The translations under genes and the position numbers were made by a program. The notes below the pieces were generated by a model. The model did no database searches. It was not told the origin of the DNA and saw only the letters and a program-made list of their open reading frames with translations. DNA of 64,000 nt, from assembly GCF_023100905.1 (NCBI RefSeq), contig NZ_CP064686.1, positions 1,984,001-2,048,000 on the forward strand, read 5' to 3'. The DNA is from Bradyrhizobium sp. 4 (lineage in GTDB: Bacteria > Pseudomonadota > Alphaproteobacteria > Rhizobiales > Xanthobacteraceae). Below are positions 18,116 through 27,061 of this stretch, in pieces (the first letter of the stretch is position 1; every line of letters starts with the position of its first letter).

Positions 18116-20086
18116 ATGAGCGGCCTTTCCATCCGTCTCACCCACAAGGTCATGGCGATCGGACTTTTCGGTCTCGTCGGCCTCGTCGCTTTTGGCTCGA
18201 TCTACCAGATCGGCAGCCTGTCCCAGGATGCCTCCCGTGCCGTCGCCAACCGCGCTCGCGCGATCGCTGACCTCGACAAGCAGCTCTCCATCGAGATGCT
18301 GGAGGCCCGCCGCAACGAGAAGAACTTTCAGCAGCGCCGCAACGAGAGCTACGCCAAGGCCCATGCCGAATTGATCGGGCCGATCAATCGCGATTTCGAC
18401 GAGGTGGAGCGGCTGATGTCGGCCGGCGGCTTGGGCGCGCTGTCCGACCGGATGAAGCAGGCCCAGGACGGCTTCAAGCGATACGCGTCGGACTTCGGCG
18501 CATTGGTGGCCGCGGAGACCCGGCTCGGCCTAAACGAGACTCTGGGCCTCTCCGGCTCGCTCCGCGCCGCCGTGCACGACATCGAGGCCAAGCTCAAGGA
18601 GATCGACGATCCCAGGTCCACCAGCTGGATGCTGATGATGCGCCGGCACGAGAAGGACTTCATGCTGCGGCGCGACCCAAAATACATCGCCGAGATGAAG
18701 AAGGCCGCAGTCGAGTTCTCCAAGGCGATAGAGGTCGTCGCAATCCCTACGGCAGTGATGAACGACATCACAGCCAAGCTGCAGAAATACCAGTCCGAGT
18801 TCACGGCGTGGGTGGAGACGGCGCAGCAAACTGCGGCCCTCGACGCCAGCATGATGAAAACGTTCCGTGGGTTAGAACCGAGCATGATCGAGGTGCGCAA
18901 CACAGTCGAAGACCTCTACAGGAAGGCCGACGTTGCGGAAGCTGCGACCCGCGATGCCGTGCGCATGTGGATGATGGTCGCCTTCGGCGTTACCGTCGTC
19001 GTGCTCGCCGCGGTCGGCTTCCTTCTGGGGCGTTCGATCTCGAAGTCGCTTGCCGGCATGGTCGGTGCGATGACGCGGCTTGCGCGCGGCGAGCTTTCGA
19101 TTTCCGTCCCCGGCGTCGGGCGCAGGGACGAGATCGGCGAGATGGCCGGCGCCGTCGAGGTGTTCAGGACCAGCATGGCGGCGGCCGAGCGGCTGCGCAT
19201 CGAGCAGATCGAGGCCGAGGCGCGCGGGCACCAGCAGCGCAAGGCCGACATGCACCGGCTCGCGGATAATTTCGAAGGCGCGGTTGGCGAGATCATCGAT
19301 ACTGTTTCGTCGGCTGCAACCGAGCTCGAAGCATCTTCGAACACGCTGACGCAGGCCGCCGAGCGCGGCAACGGGCTTGCCACCGTCGTGGCGGCCGCCT
19401 CCGAAGAGGCCTCCGCGAACGTGCAGTCGGTGTCTTCAGCGAGCGAGGAAATGACCTCCTCGATCTCCGAGATCAGCCGCCAGGTGCAGGAATCGGCGCG
19501 TGTCGCCGATGTCGCGGTCGAGCAGGCCCAGCGCACCAATGCGCGCGTCGCCGAGCTGACCAAGGCCGCCTCCCGCATCGGCGACGTGGTCGAGCTGATC
19601 AACACCATCGCCAGCCAGACCAATCTGCTGGCGCTGAATGCAACGATCGAGGCGGCGCGGGCGGGCGAAGCCGGCAAGGGCTTTGCCGTGGTCGCGACCG
19701 AAGTGAAGGCGCTCGCCGAGCAGACTGCAAAAGCCACCGGCGAGATCGGCCAGCACATCGGTGCGATCCAGAACGCGACGCAAGACTCGGTCGGTGCGAT
19801 CAAGGAGATCGGCAACACCATCGCGCGGATGTCGGAGATCTCGTCGGCCATCGCCGCCGCGGTCGAGGAGCAGGGCGCCGCTACCCAGGAGATCTCCCGC
19901 AACATCCAGCACGCCGCGCACGGCACCTCGGAAGTCTCGGCAAATATCGGCGACGTTCAGCGCGGCGCAGGCGAAACCGGGGCCGCCTCGGCGCAGGTGC
20001 ATTCGGCTGCGCAATCGCTGTCGCAGGAGAGCAACAGGCTCAAGAGCGAGGTCGCGCGCTTCCTTGAATCGGTACGGGCGGCGTGA
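18116..20086 (+). CDS. Methyl-accepting chemotaxis protein 4 with HBM-type sensor
   Basis: A 656-aa chemoreceptor. The periplasmic region (about 31-282) has the twin motif of helical bimodular (HBM) sensor domains: RNEKNFQQRR at 66-75 and RHEKDFMLRR at 177-186, one in each helical module. HBM receptors such as Pseudomonas McpS bind organic acids, so an organic-acid ligand is plausible but not shown. The second membrane segment is at 284-305, followed by HAMP and a signalling domain more diverged from receptors 1-3 (ASEEMTSSISEISR). It ends FLESVRAA. TTGGAG precedes ATG 18116. Confidence 0.92.
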   Translation: MSGLSIRLTHKVMAIGLFGLVGLVAFGSIYQIGSLSQDASRAVANRARAIADLDKQLSIEMLEARRNEKNFQQRRNESYAKAHAELIGPINRDFDEVERLMSAGGLGALSDRMKQAQDGFKRYASDFGALVAAETRLGLNETLGLSGSLRAAVHDIEAKLKEIDDPRSTSWMLMMRRHEKDFMLRRDPKYIAEMKKAAVEFSKAIEVVAIPTAVMNDITAKLQKYQSEFTAWVETAQQTAALDASMMKTFRGLEPSMIEVRNTVEDLYRKADVAEAATRDAVRMWMMVAFGVTVVVLAAVGFLLGRSISKSLAGMVGAMTRLARGELSISVPGVGRRDEIGEMAGAVEVFRTSMAAAERLRIEQIEAEARGHQQRKADMHRLADNFEGAVGEIIDTVSSAATELEASSNTLTQAAERGNGLATVVAAASEEASANVQSVSSASEEMTSSISEISRQVQESARVADVAVEQAQRTNARVAELTKAASRIGDVVELINTIASQTNLLALNATIEAARAGEAGKGFAVVATEVKALAEQTAKATGEIGQHIGAIQNATQDSVGAIKEIGNTIARMSEISSAIAAAVEEQGAATQEISRNIQHAAHGTSEVSANIGDVQRGAGETGAASAQVHSAAQSLSQESNRLKSEVARFLESVRAA

Positions 20087-20374
20087 CAGCCGCTGCCGCG
20101 TTGGTCGCATGTTGCGGCGCAAGCGGACCGGCTGCGCGTGGCAGTATGAGGTGGCTGCGAGCTGCAACAGATGGTTGCAAGAGAAATTGCGACTGTCGGA
20201 AGTGTCCCGTAATTTTACGTAGGTCCCTGTTAACGCCTACTTGCGACTATAGGTGCAATCTCACGGGATAAGAACCAGCCAGCATTGTTGAACTGACCTC
20301 CGTCTCGCCATCTTCGTGGCGATTTGCGGCGCAGGTGGTTTGCGTGTTGCGAGGTAACATCGGGATTTGTCGTG

Positions 20375-22063
20375 ATGTCGAAATTGTCCATCGTCTTCAA
20401 GCTTCTGGCCGTGCTGTCGGTCCTCGTCCTTTCGCTCGCCGGTGTCGGCGTGACGGCGATCGGCACCATGCAGAACATCAATTCCCATACGGTCGAGATC
20501 GCTGAGAGCTGGCTGCCCAGCGTGCGCGCGCTCGGCTCGCTTCGCGCCGACATCAACGAGCTGCGCGTCGCGCTGCGTCTGCATCTGATGCAGGACAGCG
20601 TTGAGGGCAAGGACGCCGCCGAGAAGCGCCTCGCCTCGCTCCGGGCGCGTATCGACCAGACGCGCAAGGTCTACGAGCCGCTGATCACCTCCGCCGAAGA
20701 GCGCTCGCTCTATGGGCAATGGAGCACGGCGTGGGCCGAGTATCTGAACGGCGTGCAGGACGTGATGGCGCTGTCGCGCAAGAATGTCGGCCGCTTCCCG
20801 GCCGACGCCAACGAGCTACTGCAGACCAAGGTTGCGAAGATGGCCCAGGCCGCCGACCCCCTGCTTCAGAAGGGCATCGAGCTCAACAACCGCGGCGCCG
20901 AGCTTGAGACGAAGCAGGCCGCCGATAGCTACGCGATGATCTTCCGCGTGCTGGTCGGCATCATCGTGCTCTCGGTCGTGATCGCGATCGGCGCCGCCTA
21001 TTATCTCGTGCGCGACGTTTCTCGTGGCATTGCCTCAATCATCCGCCCGATGCAGTCGCTCGGCGAGGGCGACCTTTCGGCCGAGGTGCCGCATCGCGGC
21101 GAGAAGACCGAGATCGGATCGATGGCGGATGCACTGCAGATCTTCAAGGAGGCGCTGATCGCCAAGAAGGCCGCCGACGAGGCCGCTGCGCGCGATGCCG
21201 AAGCCAAGATCGAACGCGGCCGCCGTGTCGACGCCATCACCAGCAAATTCGAAGCCATGATCGGCGAGGTGGTCGGGACCGTGTCCTCGGCCTCGACCGA
21301 GCTCGAGGCCTCCGCCTCGACGCTGACCAACACCGCGCAGCGCGGACAGGAACTCGCGACCGTCGTCGCGGCCGCCTCCGAGGAAGCCTCGACCAACGTC
21401 CAGGCGGTGGCATCCGCTTCGGAGGAGCTGTCGTCCTCCATCACCGAGATCAGCCGCCGCGTGCAGGACTCGGCGCGAATGGCCGCTGAGGCCGTCGAGC
21501 AGGCGACGCGGACCAACGACCGCGTCAATGCGCTGTCGCAGGCTGCCTCCCGCATCGGCGATGTCGTCGAGCTCATCAACACCATCGCGGGCCAGACCAA
21601 TCTGCTGGCGCTGAATGCGACCATCGAGGCCGCACGTGCCGGCGAAGCGGGCCGCGGATTCGCGGTCGTCGCGTCCGAGGTCAAGGCATTGGCTGAGCAG
21701 ACTGCGAAAGCAACGGGCGAGATCGGGGCGCAGGTCGCGGGCATCCAGGCGGCGACGCAGGAATCGGTCAGTGCCATCCAGGAGATCGGCGGCACCATCG
21801 AGCGGCTGTCCGAGGTGGCTGCAGCCATTGCCGCTGCCGTCGAGGAGCAGGGCGCCGCCACGCAGGAAATCTCGCGTAACGTGCAGCAGGCCTCGGTCGG
21901 CACGCAGGAGGTCTCGTCGAACATCACGAACGTGCAGCGCGGCGCGATCGAGACTGGCGAGGCTTCCACCGAGGTACTGTCGGCGGCGAAATCGCTGGCG
22001 ACGGACAGCACCCGTCTCAAGGTCGAGGTCGCGCAATTCCTGGAATCGGTTCGCGCGGCCTGA
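20375..22063 (+). CDS. Methyl-accepting chemotaxis protein 5 with 4HB-type sensor
   Basis: A 562-aa chemoreceptor starting MSKLSIVFKLLAVLSVLVLS (first membrane segment 5-27). The sensor (28-187) has the four-helix-bundle layout with SWLPSVRALGSLRADINELRVA near the first helices, the typical 4HB_MCP pattern. The second membrane segment is near 189-212, then HAMP (MQSLGEGDLSAEVPHRGEKTEIG) and the signalling domain, ending FLESVRAA. ATG 20375 is chosen because the first hydrophobic segment starts directly after it; the site has only a weak ribosome-binding sequence. It converges with the DUF2339 gene, 3 bp between stops. Confidence 0.9.
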   Translation: MSKLSIVFKLLAVLSVLVLSLAGVGVTAIGTMQNINSHTVEIAESWLPSVRALGSLRADINELRVALRLHLMQDSVEGKDAAEKRLASLRARIDQTRKVYEPLITSAEERSLYGQWSTAWAEYLNGVQDVMALSRKNVGRFPADANELLQTKVAKMAQAADPLLQKGIELNNRGAELETKQAADSYAMIFRVLVGIIVLSVVIAIGAAYYLVRDVSRGIASIIRPMQSLGEGDLSAEVPHRGEKTEIGSMADALQIFKEALIAKKAADEAAARDAEAKIERGRRVDAITSKFEAMIGEVVGTVSSASTELEASASTLTNTAQRGQELATVVAAASEEASTNVQAVASASEELSSSITEISRRVQDSARMAAEAVEQATRTNDRVNALSQAASRIGDVVELINTIAGQTNLLALNATIEAARAGEAGRGFAVVASEVKALAEQTAKATGEIGAQVAGIQAATQESVSAIQEIGGTIERLSEVAAAIAAAVEEQGAATQEISRNVQQASVGTQEVSSNITNVQRGAIETGEASTEVLSAAKSLATDSTRLKVEVAQFLESVRAA

Positions 22064-22066
22064 TCC

Positions 22067-24772
22067 TCACATGCTCGTCTGCGGAGCCGGCGGCGGTGCG
22101 ACCTGCCGCCGGAACAGGATGCGCTGGTAGAGCCAGCCGATCGCGACCAGCACGATGCCGAGGCACATGAACGACAGCGCGCGGTAGACGCCTGTCAGCG
22201 TCGACATGTCGATGACGAACGCCTTCAGGATCGTCAACGCGATCACGACCGCCGACGCCAGCCGCGCCCGCTCGGAATTGACGAGAATGCCGACGCCCAG
22301 CAGCACCACGCCGAAGCCGAGCCAGCCGATCGAATAGGTATATTGCTCGGCGCCCGTCGTCGCCCCGCTGGAGAGGATCGGACCGTGATAGAAGCGGCGG
22401 ATCTCCAGCGTGACATAGGCCAACGCGAACAGCAGCGCACCGCCCGCAATCGTGTTGGCGTAGGCCTTGCCGCGTTCGCCGGCCACGGCATAGGACAGCA
22501 GCAGCATCAGCACCGCTGGCAGCGCGTAGCCGAGCAGCAGCAGGTTGAACACGGCGCCGCCGACGTCGGTGCGCCACAGCAGCGGGTTCTCCAGGATCAA
22601 GAGGCCGAACACGCTGACGAGCCCGCCGATCGCCGTGAGCACGACCGCGCCGACATTGTGCACGATGCTGCGGCTGCGCTGCCGCAGACGCTCCAGCCCG
22701 ATCGCCATGGCGAGCGCGACGCAGGCCTGCAGCGCGCATTCGAGCAGCGACGGTGCTGACGTCACGTCGCCGCCGGTCGCAAAATGGCGGATCTCCATGA
22801 AGGCGAGCAGCGCGGTGAACAGGATAGCGGCGCTCTCGACCATGCGCAGCGGGGCGTCGTCGGCGCGTCGGCGAAGGAACAGGCTCGCTGCCCAGAACGA
22901 TGCCGCCGGCAGTCCGTAGCCCCACAACAGCCAGTTGAAGATCGGCGTGGTTCCGACGGCGTCGCCGACGATGCGCGGATCATAGCCGATACGTGCGGTG
23001 ACGAGGCCGGCGAAGATCGCGGCCAGCCAGCGCAGGAACGGGATTGGCCGCTGCATCGAGATCCAGGCGGTGCCGAGCGACATCAGCGCCAGTGAGATCG
23101 TGAGCCAGCCCTTCTCCAGCGCAAATGTCAGCGCCAGCGCCAACGCACCGAGCGTGCCGGTCGCGAACAAGGCCGTGGAAATCATGGCGCCCGGCCGGGT
23201 CTCGCGGCGCGCAAGGGCTTCGGTGGCAGCACCAAAGGCGGCGGCGAGCAGCACCGCGAGGATGGCGAACGGAATCGAGCGGTCGAGATGCGCGATGCGT
23301 GCGTAGAGCGCGACCAGGATCGCGATCGGCGTCGCGACAGCCGCGACCGACCACACCACTGGAATGATCGCCGAGTTCGAACGGCCCTGCGCGAGGAAGC
23401 CCGCGATGCCGAAGCCGGCGGCGAAGATCGCCGCCATCACCAGATGCAGCGTCACCGCAGTGTCGATCGCCGTCGGTGCGATGCCGGCGATGGGGCCGCC
23501 CGGCAGCACCAGCATGTCGGGATTGGCGCGCACCGCCCATTCGGCGAACACGACGAAGACGGTTGCGGCGGCTGCGCCGAGCGCGCCGGTGGTCGCCGGC
23601 GCGCGCCAGGCGACAAGCAGCGTCGCGCCGACCAGCAGCGCGAAGGCGATCAGCGCCAGGTCCGCATGCGCGCTCGACAGCACGATCAGCATCGCGCCGA
23701 ACAGATAGGCGCCGAGCGAGCCCGACGAGACCGGTTCGATCTCGCCGTCCTGGATCGTCGGGCCGAACATGAAGCCGCAGACCACGAGAAGAGCGGCAAG
23801 AACGAAGCCTGCGATCACATGGAAAGCGTGCGGCGCGACCTGCAAGTCGCCGGTATCGAGCCCCGGGAAGATCCAGAGCACGGCGAAGGCGATGGTGGTG
23901 ACTGCAAGCCAGCGCCACAACCGGATACGGGCGAGGCCGAAGCTCGCAGCGGTGACGATCGCGAGATAGATGTAGAGCGCCCAATAGTCCGGCTTGCCGC
24001 TGGAGACGAGGATCGGCGTCACGAACGCGCCGACCACGCCGAGGCCCGCGAGCGCGGGCCCGTGCAGCAGCGCCGCGGCCAGCGTGCCGAGCGCAACGAG
24101 GCCGAGCAGCACGAAGGCGGTCGCGGGGACGAGGAAGCCATAGAGCGCGTAAGCTGCGTAGATGGTCGCAAATGCCACCGCCGTACCGGCAGCGGTGAGG
24201 ATCGCGGGAATGTTGGCGATCGGCAGCGCGGCGATATTGGAGATGCTCTCTTTGCGGCGTGACCATTCGCCGGCCCCCAGCAGCGCCAGCGCGAATACGC
24301 CGCCAAGGAACACGCGCACGCCGGGGCCGACGAGGCCGGCCTCGATCGAATAGCGCACCATGAAGAAGCCGCCGAGCGCGAGCGCAAGGCCGCCGATCCA
24401 CACCACCCAGCGCGTGCCGAGCCGTTCCTCGAAGCCGGGCGCGGGTGCGGGCAGCGGCGGCGCGTCGGCCTCGGTGTTCGCTGCGAGCGGTGGCGGCGAA
24501 ACATCCTCGGGGACGAGCGGGGGCGGCGCCTCGGCTCCTGGTTCGGCTTGGGGCACAAGTGGCGGCGGCGCTGCGGAAGTCGTCGCGGACGCTTCAGCCC
24601 ACACATCTGCCGGGATCCGCGGCGGCTGCACGGGCCGTTGCGCGTGGAACGTCTCTTCGAGCGAGCTTAGCCGTCGTCGCAGCTCAGACGCTTGGCTGGA
24701 GGCCTTAATCGCGATGATGAAAGCGATGACCGCAATGATCAGCGCGAAGACGTCAAACGGGCCGTCAGACAT
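22067..24772 (-). CDS. DUF2339 multi-pass membrane protein
   Basis: A 901-aa integral membrane protein with more than twenty predicted hydrophobic segments. The N-terminus has one membrane helix (FALIIAVIAFIIAIKASS) and a short coiled-coil stretch (ELRRRLSSLEETF). A Pro/Glu-rich linker (residues about 50-115) follows, then GTRWVVWIGGLALALGGFFMVRYSIE, the conserved start of the DUF2339 membrane domain. Function unknown. ATG 24772 has a GGAGG ribosome-binding site, so the ATG at 24787 is rejected. It follows the nadQ-like gene by 49 bp and may share its transcript. Confidence 0.9.
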   Translation of the reverse strand: MSDGPFDVFALIIAVIAFIIAIKASSQASELRRRLSSLEETFHAQRPVQPPRIPADVWAEASATTSAAPPPLVPQAEPGAEAPPPLVPEDVSPPPLAANTEADAPPLPAPAPGFEERLGTRWVVWIGGLALALGGFFMVRYSIEAGLVGPGVRVFLGGVFALALLGAGEWSRRKESISNIAALPIANIPAILTAAGTAVAFATIYAAYALYGFLVPATAFVLLGLVALGTLAAALLHGPALAGLGVVGAFVTPILVSSGKPDYWALYIYLAIVTAASFGLARIRLWRWLAVTTIAFAVLWIFPGLDTGDLQVAPHAFHVIAGFVLAALLVVCGFMFGPTIQDGEIEPVSSGSLGAYLFGAMLIVLSSAHADLALIAFALLVGATLLVAWRAPATTGALGAAAATVFVVFAEWAVRANPDMLVLPGGPIAGIAPTAIDTAVTLHLVMAAIFAAGFGIAGFLAQGRSNSAIIPVVWSVAAVATPIAILVALYARIAHLDRSIPFAILAVLLAAAFGAATEALARRETRPGAMISTALFATGTLGALALALTFALEKGWLTISLALMSLGTAWISMQRPIPFLRWLAAIFAGLVTARIGYDPRIVGDAVGTTPIFNWLLWGYGLPAASFWAASLFLRRRADDAPLRMVESAAILFTALLAFMEIRHFATGGDVTSAPSLLECALQACVALAMAIGLERLRQRSRSIVHNVGAVVLTAIGGLVSVFGLLILENPLLWRTDVGGAVFNLLLLGYALPAVLMLLLSYAVAGERGKAYANTIAGGALLFALAYVTLEIRRFYHGPILSSGATTGAEQYTYSIGWLGFGVVLLGVGILVNSERARLASAVVIALTILKAFVIDMSTLTGVYRALSFMCLGIVLVAIGWLYQRILFRRQVAPPPAPQTSM

Positions 24773-24821
24773 AAAGCCTCCAGGCAATCGGCGGGCAGGG
24801 GCCGATCACGCATATATCGGG

Positions 24822-25790
24822 TTAGCGCCGGGAGCGTACGCGCAAGCCCGGCGCGGGCCGCTCCTGGAGCACGTCGCGACGGAAGCGGTAGAGCGCCGCC
24901 GGACGTCCGCCCGTCTGTGTCGACATCACCCCGGTCGGTTCGACCAGGGCTTCCATTTCGACCAGGCGGCGGAAATTTTGTTTGTGCAGGTGTCGGCCGG
25001 AGATCGCCTCCACCGTATACTGCAATTCCGTGAGTGTGAACTCGGCGGGCAAAAGTTCAAAGACCACAGGACGATACTTCAGTTTGGCACGCAGTCGCGC
25101 GATCGCTGTCGCAAGAATCCGGCGGTGGTCGAAGCGCATGAATGTGCCGAGCGCGGACAGGGCCTTGCGCGCTAATGCCGCAGGGCGGCCGTCGCGCCGT
25201 GCTTCCTCGACCAGCCCGGCCTCATACAGGAGCTCGTAGCGGTCGAGCACGCGCTCCTCGTCCCAGGACGCGCCGTCCAGACCGAAATAGAACCGCACCC
25301 GATCCTTGCGCGGCAATGCGCGCGTCGTCTCCGGCGTCTCCTCTTCGGCCCACTCGGTCAATGCCGGGATGATGTCGTCCGCGATGATCGCGGGCGGGCC
25401 CTCTCGCCGGTCCTCCCAAGGCAGGAAGCGATACCATGGCGCGAAGCTCGCACTCGTGGCTGCCAGTTCGCCGCCGATGGCGCGCGTCAGTGCGAGATAG
25501 CCGATCGACACCATGTGCGCGCCGGTGTCGCCGGCCTCGGCATGCCGGCCGCGATCGCCAAACGTGTAGAGCTGTTCGACATAGCCGAGCCGCAGCCCCG
25601 TCTGTTCCTCGACCCAGGCCCGCAGGCCGATCTCGAAAGTGCGATGGCTCGGCGCATCGAACGGGCCGAACGGCAGGCCCGCCAGTCCGTCACTGTCGCG
25701 CGCGGTGAGGATCAGCGGCTCGTGATCCTCGATCGCGACGATCGCGGCAGTCAGGCCGATCTCGATCGGCGTCAGCAGCTTTTCGCTCAT
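24822..25790 (-). CDS. nadQ: NAD biosynthesis transcriptional regulator, NadQ type (Nudix-like plus winged helix)
   Basis: A 322-aa predicted DNA-binding regulator. Residues 1-170 look like a Nudix-fold domain without an intact Nudix box, so it probably senses rather than hydrolyses a nucleotide. Residues from about 235 form the NrtR-like winged helix: FTLTELQYTVEAISG, KQNFRRLVEMEALVEPTG and GGRPAALYRF. This layout is that of the alphaproteobacterial NAD regulator NadQ (COG4111). The proposed targets are the dyads upstream of nadA at 7.8 kb. It starts 19 bp after the phosphatase gene; no dyad of the nadA type is seen next to it. Confidence 0.8.
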   Translation of the reverse strand: MSEKLLTPIEIGLTAAIVAIEDHEPLILTARDSDGLAGLPFGPFDAPSHRTFEIGLRAWVEEQTGLRLGYVEQLYTFGDRGRHAEAGDTGAHMVSIGYLALTRAIGGELAATSASFAPWYRFLPWEDRREGPPAIIADDIIPALTEWAEEETPETTRALPRKDRVRFYFGLDGASWDEERVLDRYELLYEAGLVEEARRDGRPAALARKALSALGTFMRFDHRRILATAIARLRAKLKYRPVVFELLPAEFTLTELQYTVEAISGRHLHKQNFRRLVEMEALVEPTGVMSTQTGGRPAALYRFRRDVLQERPAPGLRVRSRR

Positions 25791-25809
25791 GCGATGGCGA
25801 TCGCAACTG

Positions 25810-26316
25810 TCATTCGAGCTCGATCACGAAGGGGCGGCCCTCGACCATCATCGCGCCCGGGCCCATCTCGTCGAGTGCGCGCAGCATGCGGCCGTTGCGG
25901 CCCAGCGCACGGTCGGCAAGGCCGACGATGCGGCGGTTCGGCGAGGCGATCGGGGAAGCTGCCCGGATCTTCTTCGCGATCTCGGTCTCGTCGCGATCCG
26001 GATTGAGTGCGCACACGGCGGCAAAGGCGCTCGCGGTGGAGCGGCTGATGCCAGCATAGCAATGCACCACCAGCGGCGCGTCGCGGTCCCAGCCGCGCAC
26101 GAAGTTCAGCACCTGCTCGATATGCGTTTCCGATGGCGCGACGAAGCCGTCCATCTCCTCGGTGATGTCGTCCATCGACACCTTGAGATGGTTGGCCGGC
26201 AGCACCGACACCGGCCGGGCCACCTGCTCGACATTGGCCATCACGGTCAGCACGTGGCTGGCCTTGGTGAGGCGGACGGTTTCGGGAAGGGCGGCGAGAG
26301 AACAGACGTGGATCAT
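25810..26316 (-). CDS. Protein tyrosine/dual-specificity phosphatase-like protein
   Basis: A 168-aa cytoplasmic protein with the phosphatase loop HCYAGISRS (Cys86, Arg92; CX5R) and an Asp-rich segment DDITEEMDG (residues 49-57) that could hold the general acid. Rhizobial homologues are annotated as tyrosine phosphatases; the true substrate is unknown. ATG 26316 (MIHVCSLAALPETV) has AGGTC upstream. It precedes the nadQ-like gene by 19 bp, so these two are probably co-transcribed. Confidence 0.85.
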   Translation of the reverse strand: MIHVCSLAALPETVRLTKASHVLTVMANVEQVARPVSVLPANHLKVSMDDITEEMDGFVAPSETHIEQVLNFVRGWDRDAPLVVHCYAGISRSTASAFAAVCALNPDRDETEIAKKIRAASPIASPNRRIVGLADRALGRNGRMLRALDEMGPGAMMVEGRPFVIELE

Positions 26317-26355
26317 GGCGGACCTTTTTCCGCAGATTATAGCGAGCGTTGGCGC

Positions 26356-26381
26356 GGTGGGCAAAGCGAAGCGTACCCACC
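26356..26381. repeat. Short palindromic repeat fragment
   Basis: GGTGGG (26356-26361) pairs with CCCACC (26376-26381) in a stretch resembling part of a dispersed Bradyrhizobium intergenic repeat. It lies between the HD gene and the phosphatase gene and may separate their transcripts. Confidence 0.45.
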
Positions 26382-26446
26382 ACTTTCGTCTCATTGCGCA
26401 AAATCAGTGGGGCGGCGCAAGGGCCCCATTGCCCGCCCTGCAGGAC

Positions 26447-27061
26447 CTACGCAAATACGGCGCCAAACCGCTCCAAAAACTGCTTCTCGGCCCGGGCAGC
26501 CGTCCAGGGGGTGAGATAATCGCGCCGGACGCTGTCTGAGAGGCCGGGATTCTTGCCGAACAGGCGCCTGGCCTCGCTCTCGCTGAAGCCGGCGAGCGTC
26601 GTCGCCTCCAGATAGGCCGCGCCGCGATCGGCGGCCTTGATCGCCAGCGTGATCTCCTCCGGCAGTACCGGCGGCAGGCCAAAGCGGATGTGGATGGCGC
26701 CGAGCAGGCGTTTCTCGACCGCCTTGTAATGACCGTCGAGCACAGCCTTGAACGGCGAGATCATGTCGCCGATCACGTATTCGGGTGCGTCATGCAGGAG
26801 CGCGGCGAGCCGCACGCGCAGATCCACGCGCGGGTTCTCGTGCCGCATCACGGTTTCGACCAGTAGCGTGTGCTGCGCGACCGAGAAGATGTGCGCGCCA
26901 ATGGTCTGGCCGTTCCAGCGGGCGACACGCGCCAGCCCATGCGCGACGTCGGCGATTTCGATATCGAGCGGGGAGGGATCGAGCAAATCGAGCCGCCGGC
27001 CCGACAGCATGCGTTGCCAGGCGCGGGTGTCGGCGCCGCGTTCCGTCTTCTTCACGCTCAT
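26447..27061 (-). CDS. HD-domain phosphohydrolase (YfbR-like)
   Basis: A 204-aa metal-dependent hydrolase of the HD superfamily. The metal-binding residues are seen as HIFSVAQH (near 58-65) and LLHDAPEYVIGDMISPFK (HD near 90), the arrangement found in 5'-nucleotidase-like YfbR relatives. Substrate is probably a nucleotide (family inference). ATG 27061 (MSVKKTERG) overlaps the tag stop by 4 bp, which indicates translational coupling; any longer frame lies inside tag. Confidence 0.82.
   Translation of the reverse strand: MSVKKTERGADTRAWQRMLSGRRLDLLDPSPLDIEIADVAHGLARVARWNGQTIGAHIFSVAQHTLLVETVMRHENPRVDLRVRLAALLHDAPEYVIGDMISPFKAVLDGHYKAVEKRLLGAIHIRFGLPPVLPEEITLAIKAADRGAAYLEATTLAGFSESEARRLFGKNPGLSDSVRRDYLTPWTAARAEKQFLERFGAVFA

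Noticed and set aside
11499..20240. GTTAAC/TTAACC upstream of each chemoreceptor gene as CtrA half-sites
   Set aside because: The hexamer occurs in many other intergenic gaps of this window (for example near 33.24, 48.94, 49.73 and 63.02 kb), and no TTAA-N7-TTAA site is seen; TTAA is simply rare in coding GC-rich DNA.
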